DNA of 39,597 bases. Origin: CBIHON01 sp966211965 (GTDB taxonomy: Bacteria > Pseudomonadota > Gammaproteobacteria > Burkholderiales > Burkholderiaceae_D). The stretch is taken from positions 1 through 39,597 of the forward strand of contig CBIHON010000047.1 in assembly GCA_966211965.1 (NCBI GenBank), written 5' to 3'. Each line of letters begins with the position of its first letter. The first letter of the stretch is position 1. The position numbers and the translations under genes are program-made. The notes beneath the pieces were generated by a model, which searched no databases, was not told the origin of the DNA, and was given only the letters and a program-made list of their open reading frames with translations. Of the stretch, positions 14,228 through 23,055 are shown in pieces.

Positions 14228-15403
14228 CTATTTTTTTTCTAATGACAAATCAAGGGTGTGCCAAAAATCCGGCAGGAACGCATGTTTTTCATTCTCCAAT
14301 GAATGGCCAACCTCAGGATATACCATCAAGTTCAAATTGGATTTGCCGTGCCGAAAAAATTGCTCTCGAATATACCAGGCAGATTCGACTGGCACGGCTT
14401 GATCGGCTTCGCCCATCGCTATTGAAATCGGAATCGATAAGGCCAGCAGATTATCTGTGTGCTTCAAGCCGCGCAATTCCCACCAATAGCGCCAAGTACG
14501 GCCAGCAATATAGTGCGCCGGGCTGTCGGGGTTGGCCGGTGGCCGATCCAGGGCATCAAGTGCCTTGAGCGCGGCGGCAAATCCACGCTTTTGCGCTTGC
14601 AGGCGATAGGCGTCGATCGGGTTCATCCCACCGTTTGCAATAATCACCGCATGCGTTACCGCCGGGATGCGCTGCGCCAGCAGCGGCACGATATCCCCGC
14701 CCTCGGAAATCCCAACGACGACTATGCGCGACGGCAAGGTCGCATTCCGTTGCGCGATGATCAATTGCGCATTGATGAATTCGGCTTGGTCGGCGATCCA
14801 GCGGCTCGGATGATCGGCCTGGATGAAATCGTTGCCGCAGCCCCATATGCGACCCCAGGTACGTGCCTCGATGAAGCGTTTCTGCAAGACAAAAATGCGC
14901 AAAGGGCCGGATTCGCCCTCCAGCCCGCGAAAGTATTGAGGCAAAAAATACTGCATGCTGGTGCAACCGGAACCGCTAACGACAAACAGGAAGGTATCGA
15001 CCCGCATCAATGGCTTGACGGAAACACCGGTCTCCAGACTCTTATCGAAAGAAAAATAAATTGCCCGCCCGCCGTCACGGAAATGAAAATCCTGCGGTGC
15101 GATCACCTGCGCCGAAAAACCATACTGCCATGTATCAGGCCCGGCACAACCCTGGCAACAGACCATGAGCAAAATAGCCGGCAAGCTTGGTGAGCAACGC
15201 AGGCAGATACCCGCCAATTCAACATGACCGGCTACTGCCGCACTGTAAGTTTTTAATTTCCCGGTTGATGTGCACAGATGCCGGATCGTGGTCCGCAGGA
15301 TGGGTGAAACCCATCTTTTACGTTCGATGATGAGTTGCACCCATCCTAGGATAAACAGCCTGAACAATCTGAAAATTGAAAATTGACGGACCACGAAATT
15401 CAC
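14228..15403 (-). CDS. Alpha/beta hydrolase, exported, start uncertain
   Basis: The open frame is 391 residues from a GTG at 15403. The first about 60 residues do not look like protein. A more likely mature start is within the signal-like stretch ending SLPAILLMVCCQGCAGPD, with an ATG at 15166 inside it or a TTG at 15217 before it. The catalytic domain has the nucleophile elbow VVVGISEGGD (GxSxG), a later acid region (IAMGEADQAVPVE) and the His motif YPEVGHSLENE, so the Ser-Asp-His triad appears complete. The substrate is unknown. It lies directly after tcdA on the same strand. Confidence 0.75.
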   Translation of the reverse strand: MNFVVRQFSIFRLFRLFILGWVQLIIERKRWVSPILRTTIRHLCTSTGKLKTYSAAVAGHVELAGICLRCSPSLPAILLMVCCQGCAGPDTWQYGFSAQVIAPQDFHFRDGGRAIYFSFDKSLETGVSVKPLMRVDTFLFVVSGSGCTSMQYFLPQYFRGLEGESGPLRIFVLQKRFIEARTWGRIWGCGNDFIQADHPSRWIADQAEFINAQLIIAQRNATLPSRIVVVGISEGGDIVPLLAQRIPAVTHAVIIANGGMNPIDAYRLQAQKRGFAAALKALDALDRPPANPDSPAHYIAGRTWRYWWELRGLKHTDNLLALSIPISIAMGEADQAVPVESAWYIREQFFRHGKSNLNLMVYPEVGHSLENEKHAFLPDFWHTLDLSLEKK

Positions 15404-15409
15404 GCGCAG

Positions 15410-16279
15410 TCAGGCTCGAGAACTTGTCGCGACGGCGATATCGTTCTGCCGTCCGGCTTCCGCCTCCAGCGCAAGCTTGCGCAACACATGTGCCGCGGCG
15501 ACCAAGCCGAAGGCTGCGGTCACCACCATGGCGGAACCGAAACCGGCGCAATTAAGACCGCTGATGCCGCGCTGCTCCTCTCCATCGATGGCGCAGGATT
15601 CGTCGCTTTCGGGAAAGCGCAGCGGCTCCGTGGAAAACACGGCATCGATACCAAACTTGTTCTTGGTGCCCCGCGGAAAATGATGTAGTGCACGCAACCT
15701 CTTGCGTACTTTTGCCAGCAAGGGTTCCTGTTCGGTCCGGCAGAGATCGCGCACTTCAATTTTGGTCGGATCGACCTGGCCGCCAGCGCCGCCTATCGTG
15801 ACCAGTTTGATGGCATGAGCACGGCAGTAAGCGATCAGGGCCGTCTTGGCGCGCACGTCATCGATCGCATCGATCACGTAATCGTAATTGCGCGAACCGA
15901 TCATTTGATCGAGATTGTCTGCACTTACGAAATCCTCGACCTCGGTGACGCGGCAAAAGGGATTGATCTGCGCGATCCGTTCGGCCAGCGCGCTCACCTT
16001 GGCTTTGCCCAAGGTGCCGGTCAAGGCGTGAATTTGGCGGTTGATGTTCGACTCGGCCAAGTTGTCGAGATCGATCATCGTGATATGACCGATCGCGCTG
16101 CGTGCCAACGCCTCCACCACCCAGGAACCAACGCCGCCCACGCCAATTACGCAAACGTGAGCATTCTGAAAACGGGCCAGCGCCGCGTCGCCGTACAAGC
16201 GCGCAATGCCCCCGAAGCGCCGTTCGAAATCAATGTTATCAAAAGGACCAATCGCTTGAAGAGAAATATTTGTCGTCAT
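15410..16279 (-). CDS. tcdA: tRNA threonylcarbamoyladenosine dehydratase
   Basis: This is a 289-residue E1-like enzyme. It has the nucleotide-binding VCVIGVGGVGSWVVEAL, the switch IDLDNLAESNINRQ, the ATP/Mg region YDYVIDAIDDVRAKTALI and the C-terminal GISGLNCAGFGSAMVVTAAFG. It converts t6A37 of tRNA to the cyclic ct6A form using ATP. The N-terminal FERRFGGIARLYG is typical of TcdA (formerly YgdL/CsdL). The same pathway is represented by sua5 at 22020, which makes the threonylcarbamoyl donor. Confidence 0.95.
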   Translation of the reverse strand: MTTNISLQAIGPFDNIDFERRFGGIARLYGDAALARFQNAHVCVIGVGGVGSWVVEALARSAIGHITMIDLDNLAESNINRQIHALTGTLGKAKVSALAERIAQINPFCRVTEVEDFVSADNLDQMIGSRNYDYVIDAIDDVRAKTALIAYCRAHAIKLVTIGGAGGQVDPTKIEVRDLCRTEQEPLLAKVRKRLRALHHFPRGTKNKFGIDAVFSTEPLRFPESDESCAIDGEEQRGISGLNCAGFGSAMVVTAAFGLVAAAHVLRKLALEAEAGRQNDIAVATSSRA

Positions 16280-16391
16280 GGCGCTATTTTAGAGCCTATC
16301 GGAAACCAGGCTTTGCGCGGCAGCAATCTATTTTTTCCTCTAGAATTATTGCTCATGCGATTTTCGGCGCAAAACGCCGGCTTCCCCTTCC

Positions 16392-17555
16392 GTGCGGCAT
16401 CTCACACCTCTGATTCAACTGATCCTGGTTTCCCTGATAGGGCATATCGTGCTGGCCGGCGCGCGCGTCACCACGTCGCTCTATGCACTGTCACTGCATG
16501 CATCCGAATTCACGGTCGGCAGCCTGATTGCCTTGTTTGCGCTGTTTCCGATGCTGTTTGCCGTTCCGATGGGTCGTTTGATCGATCGCATCGGCATCGC
16601 AAAACCAATGACGGGCGGCCTAAGCCTGATGCTGGCAGGCTGTGCGATCCCCAGCCTGCTGGGCGGCTTGCCGGTCTTGTATCTTGCGGTGATCATGATC
16701 GGTACCGGATTCATGACCATTCATGTGTCTTCGCAACACGCGGTGGGCGCGATGAGCACAAGTGCAATGCGCGCGGCCAATTTCAGCAAGCTGGCGCTGG
16801 GTTATTCGGTTTCTAGTTTTTTCGGGCCGGTGATTGCCGGTTTTGTCATCGATCATGCGCGCTACAGCATCGCCTATGCGGTGTTCTCCGGCTTTGCGCT
16901 ATTGGCGCTGACGCTGCTGGTGCGGGGCGGCCTGGGGCAGATCCAGCCCGCCCAACAATGCGATGCGCCGCAGACCGGCAGTCCTTTCGATCTGTTGCGC
17001 GACCCGGACATGCGGCGCATCTACCTGGTGGGCGTCTTGCTCGGCGCGGCATGGGATCTATTTACTTTCGTGATGCCGATCCACGGTTCGCACCTCGGAT
17101 TTTCCGCCTCCACCATCGGGCTGATCCTCGGTTGCTTTTCGTGCGCAACCTTTACGGTGCGTCTGGCCATGCACTGGATTGCGCGCCGTTACTCCGAATG
17201 GCAGGTACTGACCACCGCCCTCAGTCTGGCGGTAATCTGCTACGGCTTGTTTCCGTTGATGCAGAATCCTTATTCGATCATGGCAGTCACTGCCTTGCTT
17301 GGATTGGCGCTGGGATCGAGCCAGCCGAACGTACTGGCCCTGCTGCATCACACGTCGCCCGCCGGACGCGCCGGTGAAGCGGTGGGGGTACGTGTCACCA
17401 TCAGTAATGCAACCCAAGTGGTATTGCCGCTTGCGTTCGGCGCGGCCGGGGCTACGCTGGGCTTGTTCGCTGTGTTCTGGGGGATGGGCGCCATGATAGG
17501 ATCGGGTGTTCCGCTGGCTTGGCGCAAGGCACATGCGGCCAAAGGACATTCATGA
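16392..17555 (+). CDS. MFS transporter, 12 TM type
   Basis: This is a 387-residue integral membrane protein with about twelve hydrophobic segments and the MFS loop motif VPMGRLIDRIGIAKPMTGG after the second segment. It starts with GTG at 16392; the only nearby ATG (16355) is out of frame. The charged centre (about 185-200, PAQQCDAPQTGSP) is the usual cytoplasmic loop between two six-helix halves. The substrate cannot be read from sequence. It is divergent from tcdA. Confidence 0.85.
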   Translation: MRHLTPLIQLILVSLIGHIVLAGARVTTSLYALSLHASEFTVGSLIALFALFPMLFAVPMGRLIDRIGIAKPMTGGLSLMLAGCAIPSLLGGLPVLYLAVIMIGTGFMTIHVSSQHAVGAMSTSAMRAANFSKLALGYSVSSFFGPVIAGFVIDHARYSIAYAVFSGFALLALTLLVRGGLGQIQPAQQCDAPQTGSPFDLLRDPDMRRIYLVGVLLGAAWDLFTFVMPIHGSHLGFSASTIGLILGCFSCATFTVRLAMHWIARRYSEWQVLTTALSLAVICYGLFPLMQNPYSIMAVTALLGLALGSSQPNVLALLHHTSPAGRAGEAVGVRVTISNATQVVLPLAFGAAGATLGLFAVFWGMGAMIGSGVPLAWRKAHAAKGHS

Positions 17556-17587
17556 GCCGGGATTCGCCGAAAATCTTGATTTAGAGC

Positions 17588-17606
17588 AAGGCGCGCCATG
17601 CGCCTT
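17588..17606. other. Hairpin between the MFS gene and pdxH
   Basis: AAGGCGC, GCCAT and GCGCCTT form a 7-bp perfect stem in the 96-base gap. It has no T tract, so it is a weak terminator candidate or a structure in the pdxH leader. Confidence 0.35.
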
Positions 17607-17651
17607 GAGGTATGTTGCCAAGCCTAGGCATAAACACAATCAGGGAAAACC

Positions 17652-18287
17652 ATGTCAATCGCAGATCTACGCAAGGAATACAGCCGCGCCACCTTGACGG
17701 AATCGGATGTTCTCGCCGACCCGATAGCGCAATTTTCCAAATGGTTCGACGAGGCCATCACGGCCAAGATTCCGGAGGCCAATGCGATGAGCGTTGCGAC
17801 CGTGGGCAAGGACGGCCGGCCGTCTTCGCGCATCCTGCTGATCAAGGATGTCGATCAGAACGGCTTTACTTGGTTCACCAACTATGCAAGTCGCAAAGGC
17901 CGTCAATTGCAGGAAAATCCGCATGCAGCACTTCTGTTTTACTGGATCGAACTGGAGCGCCAAGTACGCATAGAGGGCCGGGTCGAACAGTTGACGGCAG
18001 CCGAAAATGACAGCTACTTCAACAGCCGCCCGGTGAAAAGCCGGCTTGGTGCGATCGCATCGGCGCAAAGCGAATCGATCGCCAATCGCGACGAACTGGA
18101 GGCGCGTTTCGCTCAAGTGGAACAGCAGTACGGCAGTCACCCGCCGCGTCCGGACCATTGGGGTGGATACCGGCTGAGGCCGGACCGCATCGAGTTCTGG
18201 CAAGGCCGGCCATCACGGCTGCATGACAGGATTCTGTACACACTGCAGGAAAACGGCCAGTGGCAACGCCAGCGTTTGCAGCCTTGA
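17652..18287 (+). CDS. pdxH: Pyridoxamine 5'-phosphate oxidase
   Basis: This 211-residue FMN enzyme oxidises pyridoxine or pyridoxamine 5'-phosphate to pyridoxal 5'-phosphate with O2. Conserved regions are AMSVATVGKDGRPSSRILLIK (FMN-binding), FTNYASRKGRQLQENPHAAL, FYWIELERQVRIEGRVE and the C-terminal WGGYRLRPDRIEFWQGRPSRLHDR, which binds the substrate phosphate. The length is that of the E. coli enzyme. The N-terminal MSIADLRKEYSR is the usual flexible lid. Confidence 0.95.
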   Translation: MSIADLRKEYSRATLTESDVLADPIAQFSKWFDEAITAKIPEANAMSVATVGKDGRPSSRILLIKDVDQNGFTWFTNYASRKGRQLQENPHAALLFYWIELERQVRIEGRVEQLTAAENDSYFNSRPVKSRLGAIASAQSESIANRDELEARFAQVEQQYGSHPPRPDHWGGYRLRPDRIEFWQGRPSRLHDRILYTLQENGQWQRQRLQP

Positions 18288-18356
18288 TGATGTGGCCCGA
18301 AGCGGTTTTTACTCGAATCGTTTTTTCAGCGTATTTGCGCAACGCGATCCGGATCA

Positions 18357-18887
18357 TCAAGCCTTCAGCTTGTCGGCGAAAATTTTCCTGAATTTCGCCA
18401 CCTTCGGTGCAACCACGAATGCACAGTAACCCTGCAGGGGATTTTGCCGGAAATAATTCTGATGGTAGTCCTCGGCCTTATAAAAGGTCTCGGCCGGGCT
18501 GAGTTCGGTAACCAGCGGGGCATCCCATACGTTCGCCATCTCGGCAATGACTTGCTTTGCGGTGTCGTGCTGTTCCGGAGAATGGTAGTAAATCACCGAG
18601 CGATACTGGGTGCCGACGTCGTTGCCCTGCCGGTTCAACGTGGTCGGGTCATGGATCGTGAAGAAAATTTCAAGGATCTCGCGATAAGTGCATACAGCAG
18701 GATCGAAACTGACTCGCACGACTTCCGCATGCCCGGTCGTGCCTTCGCACACTTGTTCATAGGCCGGATTCTCGACCTGCCCGCCGGTGTAGCCGGATTC
18801 GACCGTCTGCACGCCTTTGAGTTGTTGATACACGGCTTCCAGGCACCAGAAGCAGCCACCGCCAAGCGTTGCGATTTCAGTTGTCAT
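18357..18887 (-). CDS. msrA: Peptide methionine (S)-S-oxide reductase
   Basis: This 176-residue enzyme has the catalytic GGCFWC motif at residues 10-15 (nucleophile Cys12), followed by GVQTVESGYTGG and YEQVCEGTTGHAEVV, and the later GTQYRSVIYYH. The single-domain form without MsrB is complete. It repairs oxidised methionine in proteins using thioredoxin. It is transcribed away from the flavin reductase gene and converges on pdxH. Confidence 0.95.
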   Translation of the reverse strand: MTTEIATLGGGCFWCLEAVYQQLKGVQTVESGYTGGQVENPAYEQVCEGTTGHAEVVRVSFDPAVCTYREILEIFFTIHDPTTLNRQGNDVGTQYRSVIYYHSPEQHDTAKQVIAEMANVWDAPLVTELSPAETFYKAEDYHQNYFRQNPLQGYCAFVVAPKVAKFRKIFADKLKA

Positions 18888-19009
18888 GAATCTCTCCGTT
18901 TGCTAGCTAATACGACTTTATCCCAAACTTCCCAACAAAACCATCATCATGAGCGGTCAACTCCCGTTTCTAGGATAATGCCTAAGATTTCACGAATTGC
19001 AGGCCTTTG

Positions 19010-19513
19010 ATGTCTCCACGCTCCCCCAAGGCGGTGCCACCCGAATTTGACACGCGCCATTTCCGCAATGCCTTGTCGCAGTTTGCCACAGGCGTCACTG
19101 TCATCACCACCCGCCTGGATGATGGCAGATTTTTCGGGCTGACCGCCAGCTCATTCAATTCGGTATCGCTCGATCCGCCACTGGTGCTGTGGAGCCTGTC
19201 ACAAAGCGCAAGCAGCCTGCCGGTATTCACCGATAATTCGCATTACGTCATCAACGTGTTGTCAGCCGAACAAGCACCCTTGGCCGAGCGCTTTGCACAG
19301 CGCATCGATAACAGGTTCGAGGGCGTTGCCTTCGACCTTTCGCATACCGGCTTGCCGATTCTGCATGGCGCAGCGGCATGGTTTGAGTGCCATAACCGGA
19401 GCCGCTATCCGGAAGGCGATCACGTCATTTTTGTCGGAGAAGTGGAACGCTGTAATGTGCTGCCGCAAGCCGCGCTGGTTTTTCATAACGGACGTTTCGT
19501 TTCGACCAAATAA
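19010..19513 (+). CDS. Flavin reductase family protein (FMN-binding split barrel)
   Basis: This is a 167-residue flavin reductase-like domain. FATGVTVITTRLDDGRFFG, the FMN-binding LTASSFNSVSLDPPLVLWS, and the C-terminal HVIFVGEVERC are characteristic of the HpaC/RutF-type family. It uses NAD(P)H to reduce free flavin for a partner monooxygenase; no such partner is adjacent. The ATG at 19010 is preferred over an overlapping TTG at 19007. Confidence 0.85.
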   Translation: MSPRSPKAVPPEFDTRHFRNALSQFATGVTVITTRLDDGRFFGLTASSFNSVSLDPPLVLWSLSQSASSLPVFTDNSHYVINVLSAEQAPLAERFAQRIDNRFEGVAFDLSHTGLPILHGAAAWFECHNRSRYPEGDHVIFVGEVERCNVLPQAALVFHNGRFVSTK

Positions 19514-19517
19514 AAAA

Positions 19518-19537
19518 GCCGGCTAAAATCAGCCGGC
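19518..19537. terminator. Bidirectional terminator between flavin reductase and OmpW-like gene
   Basis: GCCGGCT, AAAATC and AGCCGGC form a 7-bp stem preceded by TAAAAAA. On the minus strand it is followed by a T tract (TTTTTTA). It separates converging genes. Confidence 0.85.
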
Positions 19538-19566
19538 CTTGCCTTATTACGCTTCAAATCCCGCGC

Positions 19567-20238
19567 TTAAAAACTGTAGCCGAGCCCCACTGTATAGACG
19601 ACTGGACGGAAGTCGATGGTCGTGGTGCGTTCGATACTGCCCGTCGTGGCAGTCATGTCGGCCTTCACCTTGGCCGCGACAATCGAGGCGCAGATGGACC
19701 AGCGCTCATCCAGCTTATAGATGACGCCAGCTTGCAGCGCCAAACCGACCGAATCCGAAAGACGGATCTTGGTTGGACCGCCGGTTGCGATATTTCCAGA
19801 CTCGGTCGAGCGTCCATCGAAAAAACGCGTGAAATTCACGCCAGCGCCGACGAATGGACGCAACTTGTCTGCAGCCGCGCCAAAGTTGTAGTTCAACATA
19901 ACGGTCGGACCAGCCTGTTTGACCTTGGCCGTCACGCCGAATGGCGCCAGTCTTCCCGTACCGTAGACGTCATGGCTGGGTGGCCACCCCAACAACACGT
20001 CGACGCCCCAATGATCGTCAAGCGTGCGTGTGTAAGAGCCAACCAGAGTGGTGGCATCGCCGATGGAAATTCCGGCCGGTTGCGGCGTCAGGAAGGCCGG
20101 GCCATTGCTGCTCAAATTAGGCGATTGAGAATGGATCGTGACATTCGCGATACCGAAGCGCACCGTATTTTGCTGCGCATGTGTAGCGAATGAAGTGAAA
20201 CCGAGAACGGCACAAACTGCGAACGGTATGATTTTCAT
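19567..20238 (-). CDS. OmpW-family outer membrane protein
   Basis: The protein has 223 residues from the ATG at 20238, with a signal peptide (KIIPFAVCAVLGFTSFATHA, then QQNTVRFG). The mature part is an eight-stranded beta-barrel type: alternating strands such as TLVGSYTRTLDDHWGVDVLLGW, APFGVTAKVKQAGPTVMLNY and FVGAGVNFTRF, and it ends in the outer-membrane consensus with a C-terminal Phe (VYTVGLGYSF). OmpW barrels let small hydrophobic molecules pass the outer membrane. It lies 14 bases downstream of the secreted hydrolase gene, so both may act on the same hydrophobic substrate; that link is inferred from the operon. Confidence 0.9.
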   Translation of the reverse strand: MKIIPFAVCAVLGFTSFATHAQQNTVRFGIANVTIHSQSPNLSSNGPAFLTPQPAGISIGDATTLVGSYTRTLDDHWGVDVLLGWPPSHDVYGTGRLAPFGVTAKVKQAGPTVMLNYNFGAAADKLRPFVGAGVNFTRFFDGRSTESGNIATGGPTKIRLSDSVGLALQAGVIYKLDERWSICASIVAAKVKADMTATTGSIERTTTIDFRPVVYTVGLGYSF

Positions 20239-20252
20239 GATGCGATCCTCGA

Positions 20253-21776
20253 TTAACGTGCCAGAACACTTTGGAAGAACCCGCGCGCTGCAGCCGTGCA
20301 AAACGGCGGGACGAGCGAACCGTGATAGGAACTTGCAACCGCATTGGTCGGATCGACACCCGCAGCGACGGCCGCATTGATCGTGGCAGTTTTGGCTTGA
20401 CCGAAGCCGACCTTGGCAGCAGCATAGGGATCGGTCGCACCGCTCGGAGCGGAATCGACGTCGAGCACGCTGAGCGCAGCCGCAGGCATGCCCTTGGCCG
20501 TAAAGAATCCGGCCGTGGCCTGGGTGCTTGCATAAAACACGGTCGGATCGTTGTTGCCGCCGCATAGCAGGACCGGCACCGTCGGTACATAGGTACGCAA
20601 ATCGTTTTTCACGGCAGCTTTTCTATAGGGGCTTGCCGGAGTGCAGTTGAGCGGGTCGGCAGGATTTACGTTACAGGGATTTTGCGCTGCGTCGGCCAGA
20701 TAAGTATTGCGGTAGCTGCTCTTGATGAGGTTATTGTCGCCAAAAAAGGCAGCAAACGCCGAGGATGACGGTCCCGGTAACGAAGTCTTGGCAAACAGCG
20801 CGAGTTGCGGCAGCTTGCCGGTGGAGAACAAACCGGACGCGGTCAAGGCGCCAGGCAGCAGCGTGTCGATACCGGTAGCGTACTTGTCTTCATAGACCTC
20901 GCTGGTGGATGCGTACAATCCACCGTAGGAATTTTGCCAACTGGTCGTAATCAGCGGCAAAAACACCGTACCGCCGAGATTGGGGCTGCCGGCCATAATC
21001 GCATCGCCCAGCAGGGAAATGGCGTAGGGGCCGGACATGCCTGCCAGCGCGGCAACCTTGAATTCGGAAGCATAGGTCGTTTGCATGGCGCGCTGCGTCG
21101 CCATCGCGACGTATCCACCCTGAGAGTAGCCGGTAATGAGCAGTTTGCCCGAATCCTGGGCGCCGATTACCGGGAATGCCTTGCGCGCAGCGCGCAGCGA
21201 ATCGATCATGTCGTTGGCCTGCTGCTCGGCATTGAGGTAAGGATGATATTTGAGAGAGGAGACATCATAGCCGGCATAGTTGGGCGCCACCACGATGAAA
21301 CCCTGGGCCGCAAACATCGCTGCGATCAAGGTAGCTTCGCCATTGTCGCGAATATTGGCCATGTTGTAGGTTTTCTCGACCGTCGTTCCATGTCCGTACA
21401 AGACTACCGGCCGCGGACCGGCGCAAGCGGGATCGGTACCGGAGGGCACCATGATCGCCCCGGTCGCATCGGTTGCCTCGCCCTTGCCGCCGACGGTGCC
21501 GTATTTCATGTAGTAAGTGGTGATTGCACATTTCGGCACGCCGGTTACCAGGGTTGTGCCCGGCTTGGCCGCTTCCAGCATTTGTCCGAATACCACGGGA
21601 TCGAGTTTGGTCAGCGCCGTCCCGTTGGCTTGCGGAATCGGAACGAGATTGGGAGGACTTGCTACCAGCGTTCCACGCGCAAGACTGTTATCGATAGTCG
21701 GACCTTCGCTGCCGCCGCCGCAACCGGCAAGGCCAGCAGCTGCAAGCAATGCTGCCGCAAATTTGATTTGACGCAT
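20253..21776 (-). CDS. Lipoprotein alpha/beta hydrolase (secretory lipase-like)
   Basis: This 507-residue lipoprotein has lipobox LAGCGGG at residues 16-22. The hydrolase domain has RPVVLYGHGTT (oxyanion region), the nucleophile elbow LLITGYSQGGYVAMA (GxSxG), an acid near LLCGGNNDPTVFY and a C-terminal HGSLVPPFC that can supply the His. The size and the Cys-rich layout resemble secretory lipases or esterases of the PGAP1/LIP type. A good Shine-Dalgarno (TTAGGAG) precedes the ATG. Together with the downstream OmpW-like barrel it may form a two-gene operon for use of hydrophobic esters. The exact substrate is unknown. Confidence 0.85.
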   Translation of the reverse strand: MRQIKFAAALLAAAGLAGCGGGSEGPTIDNSLARGTLVASPPNLVPIPQANGTALTKLDPVVFGQMLEAAKPGTTLVTGVPKCAITTYYMKYGTVGGKGEATDATGAIMVPSGTDPACAGPRPVVLYGHGTTVEKTYNMANIRDNGEATLIAAMFAAQGFIVVAPNYAGYDVSSLKYHPYLNAEQQANDMIDSLRAARKAFPVIGAQDSGKLLITGYSQGGYVAMATQRAMQTTYASEFKVAALAGMSGPYAISLLGDAIMAGSPNLGGTVFLPLITTSWQNSYGGLYASTSEVYEDKYATGIDTLLPGALTASGLFSTGKLPQLALFAKTSLPGPSSSAFAAFFGDNNLIKSSYRNTYLADAAQNPCNVNPADPLNCTPASPYRKAAVKNDLRTYVPTVPVLLCGGNNDPTVFYASTQATAGFFTAKGMPAAALSVLDVDSAPSGATDPYAAAKVGFGQAKTATINAAVAAGVDPTNAVASSYHGSLVPPFCTAAARGFFQSVLAR

Positions 21777-21831
21777 GTTGTCTCCTAAGAGGATTTTCGA
21801 CGGAAAAAAGAGAACGAACGTTCCATTTTTA

Positions 21832-21862
21832 CACTAAGACTTAGCACAAGAATAACTTAGTG
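21832..21862. promoter_or_regulatory. Inverted repeats upstream of the lipase operon, possible operator
   Basis: CACTAAG at 21832-21838 and CTTAGTG at 21856-21862 are perfect inverted arms 17 bases apart, with a further CTTAG between them; a separate 8-bp palindrome GAACGTTC lies at about 21816-21823. They sit 40 to 90 bases upstream of the hydrolase start, where a repressor would bind. No regulator gene is adjacent. Confidence 0.35.
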
Positions 21863-22019
21863 AATTTGGAGACGCAATCAAATGCGATGCGCAACGTTCG
21901 GGGTCAACAAAAAGGCACCGCTCTGTGCAGCGCGCCGATTGATGCCGTCAAATTCACCCAGTTATTCCTGTGCAAGGCTTCAGTATGTCATCGCTCAAAG
22001 GACAGGCGGAAAGGATTTT

Positions 22020-23045
22020 CTAGAGGATGTTCTCTAGGGTGTTGACAGAGTCGTGCGCGGCGCGACGCAAGCGGTCGTTGACGCCCTGCCATTGATCATC
22101 CGTGGGCGGCGTTTCGATCAGAATGATGTCAGCCGCGACCGCATCCATGCTACGCAGTGCCGCATACAAATCGTGCGCATACGCATCCGGATCAAGCGGC
22201 AAGGCGATCTGCGCACTTGCAGGCGAAACCGGTTCGCATGTGCGGCGCATCAGCGCGACGCGTCGTCCTGCGTCAGCAAGTCGTTGGGATACAGCCGCTA
22301 TCTGCTGCGCATCGAGCAGCGCAACCGGCGTGCGCGGCGCATAATGCGCCTCCAATGTGCCAGAAGCGCGCGGCGCGGCGGCATCCGGCATGCCGGGCCG
22401 GATGCCGATCGCATCGGCAATGCGTACGGCGGCGATACGGCCGGGACGCAGCAGTACCGGGCCATGGGTCGTCATGCGCGACAGATCGAGAATAGTCGAT
22501 TCGATGCCAACTTCGCTTTGCCCGCCGTCCAGTATGCATGTCACCAGACCGCACGGTTCACCGCCGAATTCGTCTCGCACGTGCTGCGCCGTGGTCGGGC
22601 TGACGTGGCCGAACTTGTTGGCCGACGGCGCGGCAATGCCGCCTCGCCCCTGCTTGAAGGCGCGCAGCAAGGCTTGCGCCACCGGATGGGAGGGGCAGCG
22701 CAGGCCGATCGAATCCTGTCCGCCGGATACCGCATCGGGAATATGCGCTGCGCGCTTGAGGATCAGCGTCAACGGCCCCGGCCAGAATGCATCGATCAGT
22801 GTGCGCGCTTCGGCAGGAATCGATGCGGCCCAATATTCGATGTCGGCTTCCGGCGCCAGATGCACGATCACCGGGTGATTCGGCGGCCGGCCCTTGGCTG
22901 CATAGATTGCGGTGACCGCCGCCGGATTTTCCGCATCGGCACCCAAGCCGTACACGGTCTCGGTCGGAAACGCCACCAACTGGCCCGCCTCCAGCCTGCG
23001 CGCCGCAGCTTGAATATCGGCAAAATTCCGTAGCATGTCGGACAT
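22020..23045 (-). CDS. L-threonylcarbamoyladenylate synthase, long form (Sua5)
   Basis: The protein has 341 residues from the ATG at 23045. The N-terminal YrdC domain (about 1-200) has RRLEAGQLVAFPTETVYGLG, KGRPPNHPVIVH, FWPGPLTLIL, PSANKFGHVSPT and the SEVGIESTILDLS motif; the C-terminal Sua5 domain (about 220-341) makes it the two-domain type rather than short TsaC. It makes threonylcarbamoyl-AMP from Thr, bicarbonate and ATP for t6A37 of tRNA. The ORF extends upstream to 23087, but the first 14 residues overlap purK and are not family-like; the real ATG is 10 bases after the purK stop. It is in the purine operon and probably co-transcribed. Confidence 0.92.
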   Translation of the reverse strand: MSDMLRNFADIQAAARRLEAGQLVAFPTETVYGLGADAENPAAVTAIYAAKGRPPNHPVIVHLAPEADIEYWAASIPAEARTLIDAFWPGPLTLILKRAAHIPDAVSGGQDSIGLRCPSHPVAQALLRAFKQGRGGIAAPSANKFGHVSPTTAQHVRDEFGGEPCGLVTCILDGGQSEVGIESTILDLSRMTTHGPVLLRPGRIAAVRIADAIGIRPGMPDAAAPRASGTLEAHYAPRTPVALLDAQQIAAVSQRLADAGRRVALMRRTCEPVSPASAQIALPLDPDAYAHDLYAALRSMDAVAADIILIETPPTDDQWQGVNDRLRRAAHDSVNTLENIL

Positions 23046-23055
23046 GACGTTCGGC

